Positions 20,503 to 29,900 of a stretch of DNA of 42,703 nucleotides are shown piece after piece. Origin of the DNA: Tolypocladium sp. Sup5 PDA-1 (Eukaryota > Ascomycota > Sordariomycetes > Hypocreales > Ophiocordycipitaceae); contig JPHH03000113.1 in NCBI GenBank assembly GCA_000750105.3, forward strand, positions 1 through 42,703, read 5' to 3'. Numbering within the stretch: position 1 is the stretch's first letter; the number at the start of each line of letters is the position of its first letter. Position numbers and translations under genes: made by a program. The notes under the pieces are model-generated. The model saw only the letters and a list, made by a program, of their open reading frames with translations, was not told where the DNA came from and searched no databases.

Positions 20503-21465
20503 ATGATGGCAACCCGACCCCCAACTCTCACCGAAATTCTCCTCGACACGTCCCCGCCCCCATGGACCTTGAGCGCCTTCATGGCCTATCTCTCCCAGAA
20601 CCACTGCATGGAGACGTTGGAATTCACTCTCGACTCCCAGAGGTACGCCACCTTCTACGACCAGCTCGCCGGCGAGGTTCCACCCTCACGCGAGAGCAAC
20701 GAGCGAGTCTGCGGCTGGTGGGAAAAGCTCATGCAGGTGTATATCATCCCGTGCGCTCCGCGCGAGGTCAATATCCCCGCCCGCGTCCGAGACCGCCTCC
20801 TAAACCTCCCATATCGGCCTACTCCTCCTCATCCGTCCGAGCTGGAAGACGCTGGCCGCATCATCTACGAGCTCATGAACGATTCTCTGCTCGTCCCCTT
20901 TCTCCAGTCCATCGAGCCTCTCCAGCTTGCGATCCTTAGCGTGGAGCGCCCTCGATCACCCCGGCGACGTTCGCACAACAGCGGCGGCCGTGGAACTGGC
21001 CACCCCGTGCGATCCTCGACCTATCACACTGTCGACTCCGAGGGACTCACCGACGACAGTGACAGCAATTCACCGCCAGCGATAGAGCCCATGACCCCAC
21101 CGACAACACCGCCGACGTCGGAATATACCTTCCACACCTCACCCAGCGGCTTCCAGCGTGCCGTGGCCGCACACAACAAAGGTTGGAAGAAGGTGGGAGC
21201 CAAACTCGGCTTCAGCCGCAAGGGATCTAGTCGGCGGTCCACGCCGACTTCATCCAGCACCGACTACGACGCATCCTTGGCAGAGTCGAGTCATAGCCAC
21301 CACGCCTTAAGATGGTCACAGGCCGTGCCCGACCCTGCCTCACCTGACCTTGCCCGTGGCGAAGATGCTACAGCTGCCTCCGGCTGCTCATCTTCGGAGT
21401 GGGCAACGTCATATCAAGATCGACGACTATCCCTACCACTCGTGGCGAGGTGCTATATGCTATAG
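20503..21465 (+). CDS. RGS-domain protein, RgsA-like; C-terminus possibly altered
   Basis: An intronless 320-aa ORF (ATG at 20503 or 20506). Residues about 8-145 match the N-terminal RGS domain of fungal RgsA-like proteins: Pro-Pro-Pro-Trp-Thr-Leu-Ser-Ala-Phe, then a Leu-Glu-Phe-Thr-Leu segment, a Trp-Trp-Glu-Lys-Leu-Met helix and Met-Asn-Asp-Ser-Leu-Leu-Val-Pro-Phe-Leu. RGS domains speed GTP hydrolysis by G-alpha subunits and so turn off G-protein signalling at the membrane. The rest is Ser/Pro/Thr-rich and disordered, with a basic patch around 240. The last 25 residues overlap, in another frame, coding-like sequence of an unrelated tail (21390-21690). The natural C-terminus may therefore have been replaced, and the gene is possibly disabled or shortened. 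Confidence 0.8.
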   Translation: MMATRPPTLTEILLDTSPPPWTLSAFMAYLSQNHCMETLEFTLDSQRYATFYDQLAGEVPPSRESNERVCGWWEKLMQVYIIPCAPREVNIPARVRDRLLNLPYRPTPPHPSELEDAGRIIYELMNDSLLVPFLQSIEPLQLAILSVERPRSPRRRSHNSGGRGTGHPVRSSTYHTVDSEGLTDDSDSNSPPAIEPMTPPTTPPTSEYTFHTSPSGFQRAVAAHNKGWKKVGAKLGFSRKGSSRRSTPTSSSTDYDASLAESSHSHHALRWSQAVPDPASPDLARGEDATAASGCSSSEWATSYQDRRLSLPLVARCYML

Positions 21466-21690
21466 TCCGACATTCAGGCCCGGAACGTCCCCGTGGATGT
21501 GCGGCAGTGGGAGGTTGAGCATAACGACGAACTCGGTCAGCTGGCGGCTCTGGTGGGACGGATTGTAGATCTTTCTGGGGGCAGCTCCCGGATGCGGGGG
21601 ATGTTTTGCCAGAGGGCCTGGGATGAGACTGGGGAGGACTTTACTGCCTATTCCGAGTCCTATGCGTATTGTAGCGGATATATATATTAA
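21390..21690 (+). pseudogene. C-terminal fragment of an uncharacterised fungal protein with decayed Cys tail
   Basis: The frame ending at the TAA at 21688 reads Val-Arg-Gln-Trp-Glu-Val-Glu-His-Asn-Asp-Glu-Leu-Gly-Gln-Leu-Ala-Ala-Leu and ends Asp-Phe-Thr-Ala-Tyr-Ser-Glu-Ser-Tyr-Ala-Tyr-Cys-Ser-Gly-Tyr. Some uncharacterised fungal proteins end in an Asp-Phe-Thr-Ala-Cys-Ser...Cys-x-Tyr-Cys-x-x-Cys tail. Here several Cys positions are Tyr, as a TG-to-TA change would give. The upstream part is in a different frame and abuts the RGS ORF. Only the tail is left. Family recall is tentative. Confidence 0.45.
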
Positions 21691-22689
21691 AATTACTTAT
21701 AGTACATGTTGTCAAAGAGTGAGATACAAAAATACTAACATAGCGGATGCAGCTCGTATTTATGCGGAAGGAGTTTTACCATAGCGGAACGCAGCCTTCC
21801 TCTGCCCTGGCCGCTTGTGTCGCCGACTGCTTGCTGGCTTCGATAGATGAAGCGATTCTAGACACGACTTCAACGTCTGCCTCTTGCCAGAGTCACTGTC
21901 TATTCCTTAATAAGGCGGGGTGCTGTGGCAGCTATGGATGCGCGGCTGTTTGTGGATGCCAGGTGTCGTCTAGTTAGTGACCTCAGGCTATGACGATCCA
22001 CAATGTTCGATTATTCTTACTACCCACGACTACTGTCTATTTGCTAATGTTAAGGGAATGCAACAATCTTAGTGAAGGCAAGCCCACAAGATAACGGTGG
22101 CAACTAATAGCCTAGCACTGCCAAATTACTCGTGCTAAAGGGCATGATTAGTCCTACTAGACACCATTCGAGAATTAACCTGACTCCCGGGCATCTGCAA
22201 GGGCTGGTTTAGTCTAGTTCTCGACGCAACTACCCACGCTTACGTTGTTAATTTGTTCCCCACGGACAGTGAGAGGGTTCATTTCTATTTGCTGCCTATT
22301 AGAGAGAGTGCGTCGACCACAACCCCTCCCGGCGGTCGTGCTTGATCGACCTGGATCTTGCCATTAGAGAGACGCGAGAGGGGGATACAGGCGCAAGAGG
22401 CAGGACTGGCACTAGAGCATTTATGGCTATAGGAGCTCTTCTAGACGATCAACACTCATTCATACACAATCTCGAGTCATTTTTCTAGGTGCTATTCTGG
22501 ATATGCATTCATTATAACGGACCGAATGAGCGTGCTGGGGTGGTTGACCGGTTCGATTAAGTGGAGTAGAAGAGGGTGGGTGCCCGCCCGAGGCCTTGCT
22601 CTCTCTTCTCCCCATGATGTTAGCGTACAGCAACCTTAGCTTATTGGAAACGCGATTCTTGCCGTTCGCAGATTGCTTTGAAGCTACTC
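21691..22689. other. no recognisable gene
   Basis: A 76-codon frame at 21747-21977 is Cys-rich near its end but has no signal peptide and is judged chance. The rest has stops in all frames and no recognised repeat. Confidence 0.4.
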
Positions 22690-23590
22690 ACACGTTTTAT
22701 GGTATTCCTCGACGTCGGAGAGTCCTGTGACGAGCGGCTTGGCTGGCAGCGCGTCATCGCGGCCGTCACTCTCCTCATTTGCTCCCCTCGGAGCCCGGCT
22801 CAAGAGCATCGCCAAGCAGTATGAAGTAGCGTCGGCATTAGCGTCGACTAACCATTCGTTCGTCGAAGACCGCTATAAGATCACCTGGGGCCAATGACGC
22901 TTCGTGATCGCAAGCCTGCTAGACAGGCGGAAGAGTAGGGGTAGGCGCAGCTAGATTAGAAGCTATGGCTGGTTCCTGGCAGAATTGAGGGCAGACAGCA
23001 CATCCAGCGGCGGCATATAGTGCTGCCAGCTCTGGGATAGTAAGGGTGTACCACAATTCCTCAATGCGCAGTCTACATATTCGGCACAAGCCCATCTTCG
23101 CAAGTTAGAACTCTCTCTCTTCCAGGGTATCACTAATAGCTTCAGAGCTCACAAGATCACCGAGACCTTCGAGCCAGTTTTATCAAATGAGTCCTCAGTC
23201 ATCGGCCTTCAAAGAAGAGCATCAATAAAACGACCGGCTCCTACTTCCATAGTTTTCCCCGAGCGAAGATCTCGCGGATCCGAGAACTATCTATTAGCTA
23301 CATTGCTAATTCCAGTCTCCCTTTCACTATCCTCGAGAGTACCTACTTGCAAGAGCTATTCTGGCGCTTGATCCTAATCTTTGTCGCCAGGCGCCTTGGG
23401 GTCGAACTACAGTCAGGAAAGATTTGGGGGATGTATTCTCTCTGAAGAAAGCGGCTATCAAGGAAGAGCTCGGCATGGCTATTACCCAGATACACGTCAG
23501 TTTCGATCTCTGGACTTCGTCAAACAGGCTGGCTTTTATTTCGATGTTTGATCACTTTATTGATCAGAAGCACCTCCAGCGAGTGGCGCG
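22690..23590 (+). pseudogene. truncated second hAT transposase relic
   Basis: Piecewise frames reproduce the N-terminal half of the intact hAT transposase at 13958-16630, but at clearly lower identity. A Ser/Pro-rich start leads to a Phe-Val-Glu-Asp-Arg-Tyr segment (22700-22900). A BED-like finger follows (about 22960-23110: Gly-Trp-Phe-Leu-Ala-Glu-Leu, then Cys-Cys-Gln-Leu-Trp-Asp and a His-Leu-Arg-Lys). Last comes the catalytic start, Ile-His-Val-Ser-Phe-Asp-Leu-Trp-Thr-Ser, at 23490-23522. A TAG at about 23018 stands where the intact protein has Trp before Cys-Cys. At least one frameshift lies near 23300. Everything after Phe-Ile-Asp at about 23565 (second Asp, insertion domain, C-terminal Glu) is gone. 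It is a different hAT family member, not a copy of the intact one. Confidence 0.8.
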
Positions 23591-23629
23591 TCCGATAGAG
23601 AAGGAAGAACAAGCCCGACAGTTGAAAAG

Positions 23630-23823
23630 GCAGCTAGCCGGCTTCGGTTCCTTACTGTCTAGCACATCACCGGTTAAAGACGAGGATAACGTTACGGACC
23701 AAGAAGGTAGTGAGTTAAGCGACGAAGAGAGTCAAGCTAAGGTGAATTTGAGGCCGATAACGACGTGGATAGCGAAGTGGATGGCGAAGTGGATCACGAA
23801 GAGAGTGAGTTTAAGGACGAAGT
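23630..23823 (+). repeat. plus arm of an inverted duplication encoding an acidic segment
   Basis: The segment starts GCAGCTAGCCGGCTTCGGTT and includes GACGAAGAGAGTCAAGCT. It aligns with the reverse complement of 24221-24471. On this arm it is read as the tail of an open frame (23424-23825) fused after the hAT relic, giving a Ser/Glu/Asp-rich peptide. About 400 bp separates the arms. Origin unknown. Confidence 0.72.
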
Positions 23824-24220
23824 GAAAAAAGTGAAGGGCGAGAACGAGAACGTAGAGGATGAAATTGAGTCGTAAATTACGACAGCGCCTACTTGTCAGG
23901 GTTTAACTCGCCTTATGTATATTTTGGCAAGATGAGGCCCATCATTTAGGACATGTGTGCGGTCACTTATCGATTTATCGAGTTGCAACTACCTGGGTTC
24001 TCGCTCTTTTAATGCAAAGAACGAGGCATTTAACCTAGCCTTGTCGAAGACGAACTAGGCATCGTAGCACTGGTCGCTGTACTTTAGTGGCCGTCCACCG
24101 TCTGCGGTAACTAATCACCCTCGAGCGCAACTTGTTATTGCAATATCCTGTTGTGACTAGTGTTATCAAGCATGGCTATCCGACCCGTGTGTCGCCACCA
24201 GTCCTCGCCTGTCAGTTGAT

Positions 24221-24316
24221 CACCCACTTCGTCACCCACTTCGTCACTCACTTCGTCGCCCACTTCGTCACCCACTTCGTCACCCACTTCGTCACCCACT
24301 TCGTCATCCACTTCGT
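24221..24316. repeat. 12-bp minisatellite, eight units
   Basis: Eight consecutive units close to CACCCACTTCGT begin at 24221, 24233, 24245, 24257, 24269, 24281, 24293 and 24305, with one-base variants. A degenerate ninth unit follows. The length stays a multiple of 3, so the encoded Asp-Glu-Val repeat keeps frame. Confidence 0.92.
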
Positions 24317-24471
24317 CATCTACTTTAACTTCGTCCTCAAATTCACTCTCTTCGTCGTCCACTTCATTCTCAGCTTGACTCTCTTCGTCGCTCAAGTCAC
24401 TGTCTTGTTAGCCGTATCGCCGTCCTCACTGCGGTGTGCTGGACAACGGAACCGAGGCCGGCCAGCTGCCT
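24221..24471 (-). repeat. minus arm of the inverted duplication, with expanded 12-bp minisatellite
   Basis: The reverse complement reproduces the plus arm (GCAGCTGGCCGGCCTCGGTT, then GACGAAGAGAGTCAAGCT) and continues into a 12-bp tandem array. On this strand an 86-codon frame (24395-24135) encodes repeated Asp-Glu-Val-Gly. The array is longer than in the plus arm, so the arms have diverged by repeat expansion. Confidence 0.72.
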
Positions 24472-24825
24472 TGCCCACTAGCAGCTCGGAGGTCGGATAC
24501 CGCTGTTGTATTCCTGCAGGTCGATTGGATAAGAAGATAAGGAGACGTGACGACTGACGAAGCGCTAGCAGGGGTCATAGTGTTACACCTACACGTCTCC
24601 CTAGCGGGGCGGCTGCCGAAGTTAACATCATGTTAAGTATGATTCGCAGGCCGTCTTCGTACTCACAATCTGGGGCTACTAGGAGTGCCTCCTCCGTGTG
24701 GTTATCCGACTTACAGCTTCTCCTCATAAGTAAGCTACGTTCTCCGCTATTGGCTGTGCTCCGTCATGTCTCACGTGTCCCGTCCGCACGGGCTAGTCGT
24801 GTCGCACAGCCCGGACAAGAAGCTC
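24472..24825. other. no recognisable gene
   Basis: A 71-codon frame at 24630-24845 has a leucine/serine-rich random look. No domain or repeat was recognised. Confidence 0.4.
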
Positions 24826-24973
24826 GGAGAGGCTGGTCGCGATAGGCAACGAACAAACTCGAATCGTTATATCCAATCAGTATCTCAATAAGTTCTTGCC
24901 CCAAGACGCATAATGCATGTCTCACGAAGGCCACCTCGTCTCGCCCCGAAGTTAATGCCGATACAGGCAACTG
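24826..24973 (-). repeat. interspersed repeat R, copy 3 (minus), GC-rich version
   Basis: The reverse complement reads GGCATTAACTTCGGGGCGAG, then CTTGGGGCAAGAACTTATTG, then GATTCGAGTTTGTT and CGCGACCAGCCTCTCCGAGC. It is the least RIP-affected R copy. Its minus strand is open (within 25051-24764) and reads Val-Leu-Gly-Gln-Glu-Leu-Ile-Glu-Ile-Leu-Ile-Gly-Tyr, which suggests that R derives from a coding sequence of unknown identity. Confidence 0.72.
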
Positions 24974-25715
24974 CCACATCAACACAGACCAGGAGGCAAT
25001 GTTGCCTCCTGGCCACAACCGCCTTGACCCTCGGCTCCTTGGTGTTCCCAAACGCGAGAGGGGGTGGGAGGGGGTGTAGCATTAGCCATAGCCGCCGTAT
25101 ATCCCCGCGTTTCTTCGGTTAGATGCTCGATGTAACTGGCATGCCTGGAGGACCCGTCGTATGGCCACAATCTCATAGCATAGCATCCTATGGGCAATGA
25201 TGGGAATCAGTAAACGTGTGCTTGACATATTGATTTTGGCAATAAGACGAAGTAGTAGACGAAGTAGTAGACGAAGTGGTAGACGGCACTTGGTGAAGCG
25301 GTAGATGACCGCGCCTTTGTCATGTGGCAGGAGGCGACATCTGACCAGGTTAGGTCAATGCAGGTCACATCCTCTGGGGCCCTGCGGATTGTTCCGGCGT
25401 GGTGTACCTCCAATCACCCACGTTCACACGTTCTCACACTCGCTCCACTCAGACAACTCCCTCCGGTCGTGCCCTAGACTATTTCACTAGTATCTACGTG
25501 ATATTCATCTGTGGCCTTCACTCCTTTTGTCGCTGCGCTCCTGAGAACACCCTAACCCTCCCTTCGGTCGTGTTATTGTGCAACCCTACCGATGGTTGAC
25601 TATATTCATGAGTAGAGGCCTCCGGCGGTGATCATTGCTATCTAATTGCTTCAAGCTCAGCCTACCGACCGGTGTTCCATCGCGTCTCTTCTCTGTCTAT
25701 TGGTAGCCGGGCGCT
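24974..25715. other. unrecognised sequence with a minor minisatellite
   Basis: At 25246-25284 three units of about 12 bp (ACGAAGTAGTAG type) occur, the same class as the array at 24221. Otherwise there are only short open frames (60-70 codons) without domains. Confidence 0.45.
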
Positions 25716-25762
25716 GTTTATCCCTTAGGAATCCTAAACTATCATAGCTCTTTAATTTAGGG
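25716..25762 (+). repeat. LTR tail fragment of the gypsy family
   Basis: GTTTATCCCTTAGGAATCCT followed by AAACTATCA matches the last 30 bp of the LTRs at 4523, 28816 and 39359. The next bases (AGCTCTTTAATTTAGGG) resemble those after the copy 2 5' LTR (AGCTCTTATTTAGGAGG). It may be a truncated LTR plus leader left by an old insertion. Confidence 0.6.
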
Positions 25763-25811
25763 AAGAGTATATATAGAAACCGATATACTATATACACCCG
25801 AACCTGTATAT

Positions 25812-26102
25812 ATGCTACTTAATAAAAGGCGTAACTACTACTTACGGCGACTGCTCTGTCTCCTAGAAATATTTAATACATCAAATGCCAGTATCTTGCC
25901 ATACCAGAAAGAGACGGACCACACTATCGGAATAGGCGCCGAAATAATAACGGAAGAAGAGAAAGAGGAAGGGGTAAAAAGGGCAAGACTAACCCGCAAT
26001 CCGCTACGAGGAATCATAACCGCATTAGAGGGGAACAACGACCGAATACGTCACGGCACACGACCGTTACTTCGAGGCCTGATTCTATTTTCAACTACTT
26101 AG
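25812..26102 (+). CDS. hypothetical 96-aa ORF downstream of LTR fragment
   Basis: This ATG-to-TAG frame encodes a basic N-terminus, an acidic Glu-Glu-Glu-Lys-Glu-Glu stretch at about 56-62 and an Arg-rich end. No domain was recognised. Its position just after an LTR tail makes a degenerate gag start possible, but I see no zinc knuckle or similarity to copy 2. It may be chance. Confidence 0.25.
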   Translation: MLLNKRRNYYLRRLLCLLEIFNTSNASILPYQKETDHTIGIGAEIITEEEKEEGVKRARLTRNPLRGIITALEGNNDRIRHGTRPLLRGLILFSTT

Positions 26103-26834
26103 ACGATAAGGAAAGACACGATAACCGCGACCTTAGCAGACCACACTAACCACCCCCGAATACCAGCTTGCACTCTGCAACGGCTTGCAGTAGCGTTGCC
26201 GCCTTGCAAACGGGGAGTCTGGGGTGTCGATCCCGACCTACTTCGGCCCACAACTCTTGGCACACGGCTGACCTGTGTTGGCTTGTATCAAACACGCACC
26301 CAGCGGATCGCCGAGGACTCGTGCTGTTCCTTGCTTTTGCGGGCCGGCGGTTGCTTCGTCCCATACTGGTGAATTTGGCGCTAAGAGCCGACCTTCACGA
26401 GCCTGAGAACCCGGAGGACCGACCCCGTGGGACGATAGCGAGGTAGCCGACATCGTATCTTGCATCTTCTGAGGCCCATTAGGTAGTGTTGGGGTGCGTC
26501 TCCCCAGCTAACGATCGGCCCGTTCAACTGGTAAATTAACCCGTCCAGTCTCAATGCTTCGCCCCCTCACAGTCTCCAGTCCCCAGTCGTGTACATAGCA
26601 TGGCGAAGCTAAACTAGTCTTGCCTTCCCCGGCTTTATTTTCCGTTCATTGCAGGCTATAGTGATCAGCTACATATAGTCCGCCAAGTCCTGTCCGTCGA
26701 TGTGTGCCCCATTCCACAGGGCTATTGTTCTTCAAATCCTTTTCATCGGCCCTGCCAACCTACGACCTCGTTTAGGCTCCGACCCTGACGACCTTGCGCG
26801 ATAGCTAACCTTGACCACGCCCGAGAAACAGGCA
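26103..26834. other. no recognisable gene
   Basis: Overlapping open frames of 70-90 codons on both strands (26146-26465) shadow each other and show no domain. No repeats were found. Confidence 0.4.
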
Positions 26835-27347
26835 ATGACTGACATGTACACACAACAAAGTGACACGGAGTTGCTGTGCTTCTTCACTCCACGACTTTTA
26901 GCCGTTCGGATCGATAGAGTGATTCCGATTGCTCCTTGCGGACAACGCTTCTACGAGGTCGCCGTCCAGCGTGACGAACAAAACGCTGTCAGGGCAAAGG
27001 GGATCGAACTACGGGATGACCTGGAGTTCGGCCCGCCAGAGAACCTGAGAGGTCAAGAATGGGAAAAAATAGCGTCACAAGGCTTACGGCACATACCAGA
27101 TGAAGCGCAACGCAAGGCACGAATCGCAAAGGACAGCCCAAAACTTGCAGCCTACCTCCGACGCCGGTTCGAACAGCCTGTACCATGGGTCGAAGCTGGC
27201 CTTCTGGTCTATGATATCAGAGTACGTCAAGGCATTTACTATGCGGACCTCATTGTTGACCTGAAAACATCCGGGCCAAGTTCTGCGAATACCTCATCTG
27301 CTTATCCCGGCTGTCGTTCAAGCCCCATTGCCCCCAAAGAGGCCTAG
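26835..27347 (+). CDS. hypothetical protein, 170 aa
   Basis: The first ATG is at 26835 and a TAG ends the frame at 27347. The sequence has protein-like composition: charged segments, Arg-Leu-Leu-Ala-Val-Arg-Ile-Asp-Arg-Val, a Glu-Trp-Glu-Lys-Ile region near 80, and Ile-Tyr-Tyr-Ala-Asp-Leu-Ile-Val-Asp-Leu near 145. There is no signal peptide, membrane segment or recognised domain. The last 20 residues are Ser/Pro-rich and may be read-through of an intron or decay. It could be an exon of a degraded gene. Confidence 0.4.
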   Translation: MTDMYTQQSDTELLCFFTPRLLAVRIDRVIPIAPCGQRFYEVAVQRDEQNAVRAKGIELRDDLEFGPPENLRGQEWEKIASQGLRHIPDEAQRKARIAKDSPKLAAYLRRRFEQPVPWVEAGLLVYDIRVRQGIYYADLIVDLKTSGPSSANTSSAYPGCRSSPIAPKEA

Positions 27348-28362
27348 CTTAGGGTTAACACTATCAAGCCTCAACGGATGCGATGTAAACGGCAATTGGT
27401 AATAGTCGGGTACTGCCTGTGATAATTGTAACCTACGTATACTGGCTTGAAGCAGGGGGGTGGACGGTGAGGCTGGATTCTAGTCTTAGCACCTCCCTCG
27501 CACAGGGCCGGGTTGCCCGTGGACCCTGGTTATTGGATGAAACGGTTCGAGTTGTTAGTTGCCTGTCATGGCCGAGTCGCCAACTATCTAATTGTGAATC
27601 TGTACTGGCTAGACGAATCTGCGTTATATTATGCCAGGCCTAATTCCACCGAGGGGATACTTGTGATAAGGGAAGTGGCGCATAGATTAGGTAGCCGGCT
27701 TGTCGAGCGCGTCTGGACTCCTCGGAGACAGCTCTTGTGACTTGGGGCATGTCAATGTAGTGATGCTGAGCCGAGGCACACCCTCCCCTTTCTATCGATC
27801 CGTCGACAAGCCTGGGAATGAGCCCTTACTACACGCTCGTCCTCACCCCCTCGGGGTCATGCATCACCCCTCTCTTTGACGGCCTGAACAGGTACCCTTA
27901 TAGGGGCTGGCTGAGCCTTGACTAGTATACGTCTATCATGGCTCAAAGACGAAACGATGTCTAGCCGCCTGTCCGCACACGCACCCGGTGGGAGTCCGTG
28001 TGCGGAGAGGTGTGCGTGTAGCGAAAGGGGGCAAGGAGGTGGGGGGTATAGCTAAGACATAGCGCCTCCACGGCCGCTGGTGCTGGCTGAGATCGCACAA
28101 GTGCTTCCTAACCAACGGCTTCCCCGTGAAACCACTCCGGGGTGCTAGATATAACATAACCGTTTGCGTAGGCTTAAATCATAATAGCTCGGGTTCCGGG
28201 ACAGTGCAGCCAATAGAATCACTCAGGTAGGTTCGTTAGGGGCATAGATGCAAACACATGATTAGCTGCGCTCTACGCACTATTAAAGACATGGCTGGGC
28301 TATATATCGTCGCTACTATATAAATAGGGGAAGGCAACCCGATCCCGGGTTGCGCAACTAGG
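27348..28362. other. unrecognised sequence containing repeat R copy 4 and hairpins
   Basis: Apart from the R copy, no gene is seen. Two stem-loops stand out: TCCGCACACG...CGTGTGCGGA (about 27970-28005, 10-bp perfect stem) and GCAACCC...GGGTTGC just before the LTR (28334-28353, 7-bp stem). Confidence 0.45.
27430..27660 (+). repeat. interspersed repeat R, copy 4 (plus)
   Basis: CTTAGCACCTCCCTCG, then GGATGAAACGGTTCGAGTTG, then CCAACTATCTAATTGTGAAT and CTAGACGAATCTGCGTTAT match the reverse complement of 8480-8702. It lacks the central 100 bp, including GGCATTAACTTCGG. An open frame (27513-27740) covers it and reads as protein of unknown type. Confidence 0.72.
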
Positions 28363-28816
28363 TGTTACGACCCAGGCTGACGGGCCACGGGATGGGCCGG
28401 CTGTGCAGGCGCTAATGCGGGCTGCACGGAACAATGGTCGGAACGACGGACTAATAGTAGCATAGCGATATTAGATTATTAGGATCGGTAGGTGATCTAG
28501 GTAAGCTAGATTACTACGATCGGTTAATAATCTAAGTAATCTAGGTAATAGATTATTAAGGGCTCTTAATAATCTAGGAATAGCACCTAGTATATAGGAC
28601 CCCCTAATTTCCTTACTATAGCATAGATACCTCGCTAGCTTTTAATATATTATTCTAATATAGATATACTTATATTACTTTAAACCCCTTAGTTATAATC
28701 TACTATCTGGGATATCTAATCTATTACTATTATAATAAGACTATTTAACGGCTATGCCCTAACCTACTTATTAATATAAACCTCTGGTTTATCCCTTAGG
28801 AACTTAAACTATTATA
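28363..28816 (+). repeat. 5' LTR of gypsy copy 2
   Basis: It begins TGTTACGACCCAGGCTGACG and ends AACTATTATA. The first 100 bp are GC-rich and apparently unmutated, while from about 28460 onward the sequence is strongly AT-shifted relative to the 3' LTR. It lacks five bases at the start that both 3' LTRs have. Confidence 0.9.
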
Positions 28817-28899
28817 TATTAAAAGCTCTTATTTAGGAGGTTACCGCGTTACCTTAAATAATACTATATTATAGTTAAATATACTTACTTAACGTAAAG

Positions 28900-29900
28900 G
28901 ATTAACTAGTACTAGACCTACTATATCTAAAGAGGACTTAGTATAGGAACTTATTATACTATAACTTAAGGTCTAGGAGCTTAGTAATAAAGAAGGGATA
29001 GGTTAGACTAAAGATCTTAGAGAAGTAGTTAGACCTAAGTAGCTAGGACTATATAATAGCTCCTACGGTACCCTTAAGGACTTCCTTATATAACTTAAAG
29101 CCTATTATTAGTTTTATCTTAATAAACTCTTAGATCCCGCCGCTAAGGTACTCTATATAAGTAGCTGCCTTAATAGAATAGCTCTTATATAGTTTAGACC
29201 TATTATATAAGATTACCTTAATAATAAAGATAGCGAACGAGATGCTAAAATAAGGGCTATATTTATAAACTTTATAAGATTTAAAGTAATAATTAAATAG
29301 GTTTTTAATAAAACTAACGAAGGAAGAGAAGTAGAGTAAAAACTTCGAGGGCTCTAATAGAAAATATTAATATTAGAGTATATTATTAAGTTTAGGTAAG
29401 TTACTTTATAACTTAAATAAGATAATAAACCCCTTATAGTATAATTCTATAATAGCCTTAAAGATAAAATTAAAGATAAACTTTATAGAGAGGATTAACT
29501 TAAAGACCTCGTAGACTATATTACTATAGTAATATAAATCGATAATAGATAGTATATGCGATACTAAGAAAAGAAGTAAGGAAGAGGTTACTAGAACTCT
29601 CCTTATAATAATAACCCCCGCGTAAATTAGCGAAAGAAGTATATAGAGAATATTATATAGGCCTATACCTAGAACCCTAGACGAATAGATCTAGATATAG
29701 TATAAAAGGACTAGCTTAAGGAAGGTAAGAAGTACTATAACTATAGGAAGTTTAGATACTTCGCCCGCGAATATAAATAATTAAAAAAGCCTAGTTAGAA
29801 GCTAGTACTAGGAGGTAAGAAATACCTTAATATTATTAATAAGGAATTAGCTAGCTATAACTATATAAACTAAATAATATACTATAATAATAATTATAAT
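28900..29900 (+). pseudogene. gag: gypsy gag relic with decayed CCHC zinc knuckle
   Basis: At about 29730-29780 the frame reads Lys-Tyr-Tyr-Asn-Tyr-Arg-Lys-Phe-Arg-Tyr-Phe-Ala-Arg-Glu-Tyr-Lys. This is the pattern of a retroviral-type zinc knuckle (Cys-x2-Cys-x4-His-x4-Cys) with every Cys and His turned to Tyr, as RIP of TGC/TGT and CAC/CAT codons gives. Stops are spread throughout the region. Gag would have packaged element RNA. The boundaries are approximate. Confidence 0.75.

Noticed and set aside
20337..20939. 200-codon plus-strand frame overlapping the RGS start
   Set aside because: It overlaps the RGS domain in another frame and has Pro/Arg/His-rich random composition. Only its first part overlaps the OrsD-like remnant, and by a different frame for most of its length.
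21747..21977. Small Cys-rich ORF, possible effector
   Set aside because: There is no signal peptide, the Cys cluster is only at the end, and there is no intron evidence. Kept as chance.
24221..24316. CRISPR-like array
   Set aside because: The 12-bp units are contiguous without spacers, and the host is a fungus. It is a minisatellite.
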